DNA from: Lachnospiraceae bacterium
GTDB lineage: Bacteria; Bacillota; Clostridia; Lachnospirales; Lachnospiraceae
Assembly: GCA_003453515.1 (NCBI GenBank)
Contig: DMLD01000052.1
Coordinates: forward strand, 1-14,112
Reading direction: 5' to 3'
Length of the DNA stretch: 14,112 nt
Shown here: piece by piece, positions 1-5,192 of the stretch
Position numbering within the stretch: the first letter of the stretch is position 1
Layout: every line of letters begins with the position of its first letter
Position numbers and translations under genes: made by a program
Notes under the pieces: generated by a model
Databases searched by the model: none
Told to the model about the DNA's origin: nothing
Seen by the model: the letters and a program-made list of their open reading frames with translations, nothing else

Positions 1-489
1 CAGTATTTTTATGAAAGGCTTCGGGAGCATGTGGGGATCAGTATACTTCCGCTGTGTGCGGATGTGGCGGGAAGTGTCGAAAGAAGAGGTATAAAAAGGG
101 TGGCTGTGTTTGCCACTGACGGGACCAATGAAAGCGGGATACTCGCTAAGAGCTTTGAGGATAAGGGGATAGAGGTGATAATGCCTGACGCCTCATCACA
201 GGCGGCTGTCATGAGCCTGATCTACGATAATGTCAAGACCGGTGATATAAATACCAAGGAGGGCTGCCTGCGCGCGGTACATGAGCTTGACAGACTGACC
301 GGGTGTATGCTTGATGAGGGAGCAGAGGTCGTTATACTCGGATGCACCGAGCTGTCACTCATACATCGCAAGGCTTACGTGATCGGTTCGGAATATATGG
401 ACAGATATGTGGATATTTTGGAAATTCTTGCGGGGTGCGCCGTAAGAATGAGCGGCGCACCCGTTAAGAAGGCTTGGTCAGCCTTTTGA
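1..489 (+). CDS. Aspartate/glutamate racemase family protein, 3' part (5' end outside window)
   Basis: The reading frame is open from base 1 and ends at TGA 487-489, giving the last 162 residues of a protein whose start lies left of the window. The sequence shows the family hallmark G-C-T-E-L after a hydrophobic strand (VVILGCTEL, about bases 319-354), which carries the second catalytic cysteine of cofactor-independent Asp/Glu racemases, and an ATDGT segment (about 112-126) matching the substrate-carboxylate loop of the second domain. The first catalytic cysteine would be upstream and cannot be checked. The family interconverts L- and D-amino acids, D-aspartate or D-glutamate, often for peptidoglycan. 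Which substrate applies here is not visible; the GCTEL form fits the aspartate racemase/YgeA side at least as well as MurI. The end overlaps the convergent superoxide dismutase gene by 12 bases, and the last 60 bases contain two hairpins. Confidence 0.88.
   Translation, partial: QYFYERLREHVGISILPLCADVAGSVERRGIKRVAVFATDGTNESGILAKSFEDKGIEVIMPDASSQAAVMSLIYDNVKTGDINTKEGCLRAVHELDRLTGCMLDEGAEVVILGCTELSLIHRKAYVIGSEYMDRYVDILEILAGCAVRMSGAPVKKAWSAF
433..487. other. Two tandem hairpins at the convergent racemase/superoxide dismutase 3' ends
   Basis: Bases 433-442 (GGGTGCGCCG) and 453-462 (CGGCGCACCC) form a perfect 10-bp inverted repeat around a 10-base loop. Bases 467-474 and 480-487 form a second 8-bp stem (AAGGCT/AGCCTT core, one G-U closing pair) around TGGTC. 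Both lie in the 3' coding end of the racemase gene. The first starts 16 bases past the superoxide dismutase stop, so it may end or stabilise that minus-strand transcript. Neither stem is followed by a clean U-tract on either strand, so a classical intrinsic terminator is not shown. Confidence 0.55.
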
Positions 490-1101
490 TATGATTCTTT
501 GGTAGTTGTCCTCGACGAGCTTCCAGTCTATGATCTCAAAAAGCTTTGCCACGTAGTCGGCTCTCAGGTTTTTGTACTTAAGGTAGTATGCGTGCTCCCA
601 AACATCGATGGCAAGTATCGGGGTGAAGCCGGTACCCTCGCTTATCGGGTTGTCCTGATTGGGACAAGACGATGTCATGAGCTCACCTGAGCTGTCAGCC
701 GAGAGAAATGCCCAGCCGGATCCGAATGTTCCAAGCGCCAATTTGGTTAATTCTTCTTTTAATGTGGCGAAATCTCCGTATTTTTCATCAATTTTAACTT
801 TTAGATCGCCGACAGGCTCACTGTTGTTTTCTGCTGAGAGCGTGGAAAAATACAGGTTGTGGTTGTAGTAGCCTCCGCCGTTGTTTCTGAGAGCCTTTCT
901 GAGAGCTTCATCGCTCACGCTGTCAAGACTTGCCAGTATCTCTTCTATACTGCGATCCGACAGCCCTGCCTTTTCGGCAGCCTCGTTGAGGTTTTTGGTG
1001 TAGAGAGCGTGGTGCTTTCCGTAGTGGGTCTCGATCGTTTGAGCGTCGATCTGCGGTTCAAGTCCTGCTGCGTCGTAGTTGAGCTTTACCTGTTCAAACA
1101 T
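478..1101 (-). CDS. sodA: Superoxide dismutase, Mn/Fe family (Mn-type signature)
   Basis: Converts superoxide to hydrogen peroxide and oxygen in the cytoplasm using one Mn or Fe ion. The 207-residue product has the usual family length and all four metal ligands: His26 (in ETHYGKHH), His81 (in NNGGGYYNHNLYF), Asp166 and His170 (in DVWEHAYY). Gly77 and the Gln149 of NQDNP follow the Mn-type rather than the Fe-type pattern, though cambialistic use is possible. An in-frame ATG at 1195-1197 would add 32 residues, but the start at 1099-1101 is preferred because AGGAGG lies 5 bases upstream and the protein then begins at the normal family N-terminus. Transcription probably starts near 1197 from the promoter at 1204-1232, leaving a leader of about 96 bases with three hairpins. 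The gene ends inside the racemase 3' end. In an anaerobe it would protect against brief oxygen exposure. Confidence 0.95.
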   Translation of the reverse strand: MFEQVKLNYDAAGLEPQIDAQTIETHYGKHHALYTKNLNEAAEKAGLSDRSIEEILASLDSVSDEALRKALRNNGGGYYNHNLYFSTLSAENNSEPVGDLKVKIDEKYGDFATLKEELTKLALGTFGSGWAFLSADSSGELMTSSCPNQDNPISEGTGFTPILAIDVWEHAYYLKYKNLRADYVAKLFEIIDWKLVEDNYQRIISKG

Positions 1102-1104
1102 AAA

Positions 1105-1112
1105 CACCTCCT
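1105..1112 (-). promoter_or_regulatory. Ribosome binding site that fixes the sodA start
   Basis: AGGAGGTG on the minus strand lies just before ATG 1099-1101, with 5 bases between AGGAGG and the ATG. It argues against the longer in-frame start at 1197. Part of it (GGAG) can also pair with CUCC in the hairpin just upstream, so the site could be masked in an alternative fold. Confidence 0.8.
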
Positions 1113-1115
1113 GTC

Positions 1116-1197
1116 CGGAGCTTATCTCCGATAAAAACTTGTCAACAGTTAAGGGAACAGTATATTTCCCTGATATGCAGCCGTGATGGCAGTGCAT
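1116..1197 (-). promoter_or_regulatory. Structured 5' leader of sodA (three hairpins)
   Basis: Between the predicted transcription start and the ribosome site the minus-strand RNA can form three stems, given in plus coordinates: 1175-1197 (ATGCA and GCC paired with GGC and TGCAT, 2-base bulge), 1152-1171 (AGGGAA/TTCCCT) and 1116-1130 (CGGAG/CTCCG). The last one competes with a CUCC:GGAG pairing that would cover the ribosome site. I do not recognise it as a named riboswitch; it does not look like the yybP-ykoY manganese element. The stems are seen; a regulatory role is inference. Confidence 0.4.
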
Positions 1198-1203
1198 GTG
1201 GTT

Positions 1204-1232
1204 ATCGTAACATAATTTCAGGGATATGGCAA
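1204..1232 (-). promoter_or_regulatory. Sigma-A promoter for sodA
   Basis: On the minus strand the -35 TTGCCA (1227-1232) and -10 TACGAT (1204-1209) are 17 bases apart, with TG one base before the -10 (extended -10). The predicted transcript starts near 1197. It is back to back with the promoter at 1249-1278; the two -35 boxes are 16 bases apart. Confidence 0.65.
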
Positions 1233-1248
1233 CAACAAGATTTTTGTA

Positions 1249-1278
1249 TTGCTATACATTTGTACTGTGTGATATAAT
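1249..1278 (+). promoter_or_regulatory. Sigma-A promoter for the tautomerase gene and probably the two genes after it
   Basis: TTGCTA (1249-1254), an 18-base spacer and a perfect TATAAT (1273-1278) preceded by TG plus one base (extended -10). The predicted start is near 1285, which rules out the longer in-frame translation start at 1226. TGTACT occurs at 1261-1266 and again at 1278-1283, flanking the -10; whether that pair means anything is unknown. Confidence 0.75.
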
Positions 1279-1315
1279 GTACTTATATTTATGTCGTGAA
1301 GGTGTTTGCATTATG

Positions 1316-1324
1316 AAAGGAGGG
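1316..1324 (+). promoter_or_regulatory. Ribosome binding site that fixes the tautomerase start
   Basis: AAAGGAGGG ends 6 bases before ATG 1331. It selects the start that places proline second, which is the residue needed at the mature N-terminus of this enzyme family. Confidence 0.8.
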
Positions 1325-1330
1325 TCAGTG

Positions 1331-1672
1331 ATGCCATTTATAGACTCAAAGATAACGGTCAGTGTTTCAAGGGAGAAGAGAGATGCCATCAAGTCAAAGC
1401 TCGGTCAGGCGATAAGCGTGCTTGGAAAGGGAGAGAGCTTCCTCATGGTCGGGTTTGATGATGAGTACGATCTTTACTTTGCGGGAGAGAAGGTAGAGAA
1501 GGGCGCTTACGTGGCAATAAGCCTCTACGGCAAGGCATCACCGGATGCGTATTCGAAGATGAGCGGAGAGGTTTGCCGTATCCTGGAGGAGGAGCTTCAG
1601 ATACCCGGCGACAGAGTCTATGTCACCTATCGTGAGGTGAGCGATTGGGGCTGGAACGGGCGCAACTTTTAG
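1331..1672 (+). CDS. MIF-like tautomerase (phenylpyruvate/dopachrome tautomerase superfamily)
   Basis: The 113-residue product matches the length and layout of macrophage migration inhibitory factor (MIF) and its bacterial relatives, trimeric enzymes that use the N-terminal proline as a general base for keto-enol tautomerisation, for example of phenylpyruvate. Visible features are Met1-Pro2 (catalytic proline after Met removal), Lys33 in the loop equivalent to MIF Lys32, an S-L-Y-G-K strand, and the C-terminal pattern I-P-G-D-R-V-Y-V-T-Y...W-G-W-N-G, typical of MIF (R-V-Y-I-N-Y...V-G-W-N). There is no signal peptide. The natural bacterial substrate is unknown. It has its own promoter at 1249-1278 and is followed, 9 bases after its stop, by the NusG-domain-II gene, so the genes are probably co-transcribed. 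A start at 1226 is rejected because it lies upstream of the promoter. Confidence 0.9.
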   Translation: MPFIDSKITVSVSREKRDAIKSKLGQAISVLGKGESFLMVGFDDEYDLYFAGEKVEKGAYVAISLYGKASPDAYSKMSGEVCRILEEELQIPGDRVYVTYREVSDWGWNGRNF

Positions 1673-1681
1673 TATTTGATT

Positions 1682-2179
1682 ATGAAAAATGATGAACTTG
1701 GCATAAACAATGCAGATACACATCCTGATAAAAAGGCGGGTCTGCGCAGGATCGATGTCATCATATGGGCTGTGGTGATCCTTGTCGGGGCAGCTCTTAT
1801 CTCGGTCTATTTTTTTATGAAAAGCCCCGGGAGCAGCGTGGTCATAGCGTATGACGGAGGTACGGTCTGCAGGTATCCGCTGAACGAGGACAGGAGAGTG
1901 TATATAAGCATTCGTGACGGCAGGGCTTATGTCACGGAGTCTGAGGACGATGTAAGCACCCCGGAGCTCTCCGAAGGGGGCATCAACCGGCTTGTCATAG
2001 AAAACGGAGAAGCGTATATGGAGTATGCCGACTGTCCTGACAGACTGTGCGTGGATCAGGGAAGGATATCCCACACCGGAGAGAGCATAATCTGTCTGCC
2101 CCACAGACTGAGCATAAGAGTCGAAGGAGAGGCGGCGGGAGAGCCGGACGCCATCGTCGGCGCACATCCCGGGAGGTGA
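1682..2179 (+). CDS. Membrane-anchored NusG domain II-containing protein
   Basis: The 165-residue product has a short charged N-terminus, one membrane segment at about residues 25-46 and an outer domain of about 115 residues. The domain matches the stand-alone NusG_II family: an early strand ending at Cys63, then the C-P-D-R-L-C...G...I-I-C-L-P-H pattern with Cys118, Cys123 and Cys138. Such proteins are commonly encoded next to Gx-transporter/HepS component I genes, as here, but their function is not established; they are not transcription elongation factors like full-length NusG. The start is uncertain: TTG 1676 is in frame two codons upstream and neither start has a convincing ribosome site, so ATG 1682 is chosen, probably translated by coupling to the tautomerase gene. 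The stop overlaps the ribosome site of the next gene, suggesting coupled translation. Confidence 0.8.
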   Translation: MKNDELGINNADTHPDKKAGLRRIDVIIWAVVILVGAALISVYFFMKSPGSSVVIAYDGGTVCRYPLNEDRRVYISIRDGRAYVTESEDDVSTPELSEGGINRLVIENGEAYMEYADCPDRLCVDQGRISHTGESIICLPHRLSIRVEGEAAGEPDAIVGAHPGR

Positions 2180-2183
2180 GAGG

Positions 2184-2678
2184 GTGAACAGTGCCAAAAA
2201 GGTCGCCGTGCGCGGGATGCTGGTCGCTGCAGCGTTCGTGCTTGGGTGGCTTGAAACACAGATACCGGTATTTATCGCTGTTCCGGGAGTAAAGCTGGGA
2301 CTCACCAATGTGGTCGTCCTCATAGCCCTGTACAGGCTTGGCGTGGGGGACGCCCTTGTGATCAACCTTATCAGGATAGTTCTGACAGGGCTTACCTTTG
2401 GGAGCCTGTTTTCCATGTGGTATTCCCTTGCGGGAGGACTGCTTGGCACGGTCGGGATGATAGTCCTGAAAAAATGCCGTGCCGGTACGGTTACGGTAAG
2501 TGTATGCGGGGGAGTGCTTCACAATCTGGGACAGCTTCTTGTGGCATATTTCGTGCTGGAGAGTTCCTCACTCTTTTATTATATGGTCATTCTTTGGATA
2601 AGCGGGATCATCAGCGGCGCTGCAGTGGGGATGCTCGGCGCGCTCGTCATAAAAAGATTGTCAAATTTCCACTTGTGA
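2184..2678 (+). CDS. Gx transporter family / heptaprenyl diphosphate synthase component I-like membrane protein
   Basis: A 164-residue, very hydrophobic protein with about five membrane segments. The P-G-V-K-L-G-L-T-N motif at residues 34-42 and G-G-V-L-H-N-L-G-Q-L at 109-118 are characteristic of the family annotated as Gx transporter or HepS component I. Despite the second name it resembles a small-molecule uptake (ECF S-component-like) fold rather than a soluble prenyl transferase; the substrate is not known. The start is GTG 2184, with GGAGGTGA (2172-2179) overlapping the previous gene's stop. Together with that gene it forms a pair seen across Clostridia. Its last codons overlap the -35 box of the next operon's promoter, so no separate terminator fits between them. 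Confidence 0.85.
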   Translation: MNSAKKVAVRGMLVAAAFVLGWLETQIPVFIAVPGVKLGLTNVVVLIALYRLGVGDALVINLIRIVLTGLTFGSLFSMWYSLAGGLLGTVGMIVLKKCRAGTVTVSVCGGVLHNLGQLLVAYFVLESSSLFYYMVILWISGIISGAAVGMLGALVIKRLSNFHL

Positions 2679-2701
2679 CAAAGGCGTTTCTTTGTTATAC
2701 T
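2673..2701 (+). promoter_or_regulatory. Promoter of the cdaA operon, with a dyad between its boxes
   Basis: TTGTGA (2673-2678), a 17-base spacer, then TATACT (2696-2701) with TG one base before it (extended -10). The spacer and box edges hold the inverted repeat ACAAAG (2678-2683) / CTTTGT (2690-2695) with a 6-base centre. The placement is what a repressor operator would look like; as RNA from the upstream gene the same bases form a weak hairpin without a U-tract. The promoter call is good, the operator call is inference. Confidence 0.65.
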
Positions 2702-2732
2702 TAAGGAGAAGACGATTTTATATGTGTTTTTT

Positions 2733-2810
2733 ATGAATATGAGCTTTTATGAATATATGAGTGAGATCGGAAGTATGGCGACCGGTATGGAGGGTTTTGA
2801 TGTTAAGTGA
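2733..2810 (+). CDS. Possible small leader ORF (25 residues), unproven
   Basis: An ATG at 2733 opens a 25-codon frame (begins MNMSFYEYMSEIG) whose TGA at 2808-2810 overlaps the first codons of the next gene (ATG 2800). It fills most of the predicted leader between the promoter and the cda operon. The overlap would allow translational coupling. Against it, the only good upstream AAGGAG (2703-2708) sits at or before the likely transcription start, so no ribosome site is evident. It may be chance. Confidence 0.2.
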   Translation: MNMSFYEYMSEIGSMATGMEGFDVK

Positions 2811-3225
2811 GGAAAGGATCAAGAAGATGATCCGTCTGTCCGACTATGAGTCCGGCAAGGGAGATGAGGATCTGAGGCGTACCAAGTACTCTATGAAGGA
2901 TTATGTGCGTCTGCAGACCTTGCGTACCGCAGCCGGGATGATAGCAGCGGGCATACTGATCATATGTATGGTCTTGCTCTATTATATCGATCGTATACCA
3001 TGGAGCTCATACGTTTCCGATGGCTTTTTCACTATTAATCGCATTCTGATGATCAGTGCCATACTGGTGGTATGGCTGATAATACTTATCATAGCTCTCG
3101 TTGTGACCGCGGCAAGGAGCCGTAGGGAGTACGCTGAATCAGAGCTCAGGGTCAACGAATACGAGGAGACTCTGTCAAGGCTGCTGCAGCTATATGAGGC
3201 GGAGCGGAAGGAGGAGAGCGTATGA
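2800..3225 (+). CDS. Uncharacterised two-membrane-segment protein, first gene of the cdaA operon
   Basis: I do not recognise this family. The 141-residue product has a charged cytoplasmic-looking N-terminus of about 43 residues, two membrane segments (about 44-62 and 81-104) joined by a short outer loop, and a C-terminal charged helix (about 106-138, rich in Arg, Glu and Leu) likely to form a coiled coil. There is no enzyme motif. GTG 2761 is an upstream in-frame start, but ATG 2800 is chosen because GGAGGG lies 5 bases before it. The stop TGA 3223-3225 overlaps the next gene's ATG (ATGA), so the two products are probably made together and may form a complex. The position at the head of the c-di-AMP synthase operon suggests a role near CdaA or the cell envelope; that is inference from context only. 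Confidence 0.8.
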   Translation: MLSEERIKKMIRLSDYESGKGDEDLRRTKYSMKDYVRLQTLRTAAGMIAAGILIICMVLLYYIDRIPWSSYVSDGFFTINRILMISAILVVWLIILIIALVVTAARSRREYAESELRVNEYEETLSRLLQLYEAERKEESV

Positions 3226-4232
3226 TGGCCACACTTTTGGTATGGCGTGGACGGATACGTCATTTCTTCGAGAGACACTATCGCCTTATACGAGGTATAC
3301 TCAAGGGGATCATCGTCCTTGTGAGTCTTTTGCTTTTGACGAGCAAGTTTCCGGAGGGATTTTTCTCTGACAAGCTTTGGATATTCCCTGTTACGGCACT
3401 GGTATGTGGCTTTGTGACCGATATCATAGCCATACTTGCCATCGTATTGGTCGTGGGCGTGGAGGTCTGGGCGGTCTCGCCGATACTCGCCGGAACGCTG
3501 CTGCTCATGATAGCGATATTTTTCCTTCTGTTCGGACAAAAGGTCAAGGAGCAGTGGTATCTGCTTATATCTGTCCCGACGCTTTCGGCGTGCAACATGG
3601 GGCTGTCGGTGCCTGTTGTTGCGGGGGAATTCGGTTCGCTTTCGCTTGTGCCGGCGCTGATAATGGGCGTGATCATAAGGTTCTCGCTTGACGGTGTGGC
3701 GGAGTATACCGCGACTGCTCAGCGTATAGCCGGGGACTCGAATATATTTGCGCCGCTGCAGTATCTGATCAATTATCTGGTGGAGAACAGATCGTTTTTG
3801 GTGGCGTTGATCGTATACACGATAACCTATATCGTTATATACACACTGAGAAGGATGAATTTCAGGCATTCTCCTCAGATAGCCATACTTGTCGGATCTA
3901 TAGTTTTATATACACTGGAGATGATAAGCAATATCATATGGGAGCTAGAGATGAACCTGTGGCTGACCTCCGGGCTCGTTATAGTCACCATGGGGATCGC
4001 GTATCTGTTCCAGTTTCTGTATATATCGTTGGATTATCACGGGACGAGAAGACTTCAGTTTGAGGATGATGAGTACTACTACTATGTGACTGCCATACCC
4101 AAGTTCAACGTGGCGGTAGGGGACAAGACCGTGACAAGGATACTCCCTGAGGAGGTGGCTGAGGTCACCGCAGAGCTCAAGGAGGAGGTCGAAAAGGCTC
4201 TGGAGCAGGAGAGACAGGAAAAGGATAAGTAA
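3222..4232 (+). CDS. Uncharacterised multi-spanning membrane protein upstream of cdaA
   Basis: I do not recognise a named family. The 336-residue product has about eight hydrophobic stretches (roughly 24-42, 52-78, 82-105, 112-133, 138-156, 190-208, 218-235, 247-269), then a C-terminal cytoplasmic-looking region of about 65 residues. That region starts with an acidic-aromatic block, F-E-D-D-E-Y-Y-Y-Y-V (280-289), and ends in a Glu/Lys-rich helix. No ATPase, transporter signature or glycosyltransferase motif is visible. The start ATG 3222 overlaps the preceding TGA and is served by GGAAGGAGGAG. It is separated from cdaA by only 21 bases with no terminator, so co-transcription with the c-di-AMP synthase is likely. 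It could be a channel, a scaffold or a regulator of CdaA; the sequence alone does not decide. Confidence 0.82.
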   Translation: MMATLLVWRGRIRHFFERHYRLIRGILKGIIVLVSLLLLTSKFPEGFFSDKLWIFPVTALVCGFVTDIIAILAIVLVVGVEVWAVSPILAGTLLLMIAIFFLLFGQKVKEQWYLLISVPTLSACNMGLSVPVVAGEFGSLSLVPALIMGVIIRFSLDGVAEYTATAQRIAGDSNIFAPLQYLINYLVENRSFLVALIVYTITYIVIYTLRRMNFRHSPQIAILVGSIVLYTLEMISNIIWELEMNLWLTSGLVIVTMGIAYLFQFLYISLDYHGTRRLQFEDDEYYYYVTAIPKFNVAVGDKTVTRILPEEVAEVTAELKEEVEKALEQERQEKDK

Positions 4233-4253
4233 ATAAATAAGGGTGAGTTGGAT

Positions 4254-5192
4254 ATGGATATTATCATTTCATTTTTCAGAAATTACGTTGCAAAGCTCAC
4301 TATCCCCAGGGTCGATGTGATCGATATACTGGAGATACTGCTAATTGCATACGTATTCTATCATATCATTGTCTGGGTGAAGGATACACGCGCGTGGACC
4401 CTTCTGAAGGGAATGGTCTTTCTTGCGTTGTTCTATCTCGTTGCCACCATACTGGAGATGAACGTGATAGTTTGGATATTCAACAATGTTATGGTGATCG
4501 GTGCGATCGCTCTGGTCGTTATATTCCAGCCCGAGCTCCGCGGTGCCCTGGAGCATCTCGGAAGGCGAAACCCGCTGAGGAACATATCACTTGATTCATC
4601 GAAGGAGAAAGCAAGAAGATTCAGCGCGAAAAGCGTACAGGGTATAGTCAAGGCAACCTACGATATGGCGAGAGTCAAGACGGGAGCCCTGATAGTCATA
4701 GAAAAGGATATCCAGTGCAGGGAGTACGAAAGAACGGGTATACCGATAAATGCGGACATAAGCTCACAGCTTCTTGTAAATATTTTTGAGCACAACACGC
4801 CGCTGCATGACGGAGCGGTCCTCTTAAGAGACGATCAGATAGTTGCGGCGACCTGTTATCTGCCGCTTTCCAACAACCTAAGCGTAAGCAAGGAGCTTGG
4901 AACAAGGCACAGGGCGGGACTCGGCATCAGTGAGGTCTCCGATTCTCTCACAATCATAGTTTCCGAGGAGACCGGAGCCGTATCACTGGCTATGGACGGC
5001 AAGCTCTATCACAAGATAGACGCGGATACGCTTTTGCTGCGGCTTGATGAGGCTGCCAAGCAGGGCGGTGCGGAGAGAGCGCGCTGGTGGCAGGCCAGGA
5101 AAAAAAGGAGATTGAGGCTTGAACGTGAGGAGAAGGAAAGGCTTCAGGACTCAGATGATGCCTCCGGGGAAAAGGAGGTGGATGAGCTATGA
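4254..5192 (+). CDS. cdaA: Diadenylate cyclase CdaA (c-di-AMP synthase)
   Basis: Joins two ATP molecules to make cyclic di-AMP, the second messenger controlling potassium and osmolyte balance and wall homeostasis in Firmicutes. The 312-residue product shows the CdaA layout: about three membrane segments at residues 25-42, 49-66 and 71-90, the conserved Q-P-E-L-R turn (92-96), then the DAC domain with the D-G-A motif (186-188, in H-D-G-A-V) and R-H-R (218-220, in G-T-R-H-R-A-G-L-G), both needed for catalysis. A basic, Arg/Lys/Glu-rich tail of about 45 residues follows and is longer than in many homologues. ATG 4254 is chosen over in-frame TTG 4248 because the ribosome site AAGGGTGA (4239-4246) fits only the ATG. 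The stop overlaps the cdaR start (ATGA), the usual arrangement for this pair. Confidence 0.96.
   Translation: MDIIISFFRNYVAKLTIPRVDVIDILEILLIAYVFYHIIVWVKDTRAWTLLKGMVFLALFYLVATILEMNVIVWIFNNVMVIGAIALVVIFQPELRGALEHLGRRNPLRNISLDSSKEKARRFSAKSVQGIVKATYDMARVKTGALIVIEKDIQCREYERTGIPINADISSQLLVNIFEHNTPLHDGAVLLRDDQIVAATCYLPLSNNLSVSKELGTRHRAGLGISEVSDSLTIIVSEETGAVSLAMDGKLYHKIDADTLLLRLDEAAKQGGAERARWWQARKKRRLRLEREEKERLQDSDDASGEKEVDEL

Noticed and set aside
1102..1197. Coding extension of the superoxide dismutase to ATG 1197
   Set aside because: The extra 32 residues include no family-conserved sequence, AGGAGG supports ATG 1101, and the predicted transcript starts at about 1197.
1226..1330. Coding extension of the tautomerase to 1226
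   Set aside because: It would run through the promoter at 1249-1278 and bury the catalytic proline that must be N-terminal.
1538..2449. Long minus-strand open frame across the tautomerase, NusG_II and Gx-transporter genes
   Set aside because: It covers three recognisable plus-strand genes, is rich in Ser, Pro, His and Arg as antisense frames are, and has no ribosome site.
2728..2760. Near-direct repeat TTTTATGAATAT in the cda leader as a binding site
   Set aside because: AT-rich, only two imperfect copies and partly explained by the small ORF; too little to support a site.
2982..3869. Minus-strand open frame opposite the unknown membrane protein genes
   Set aside because: Very rich in Arg, His and Tyr with no hydrophobic core or start signal; the plus strand has good ribosome sites and ATGA coupling.
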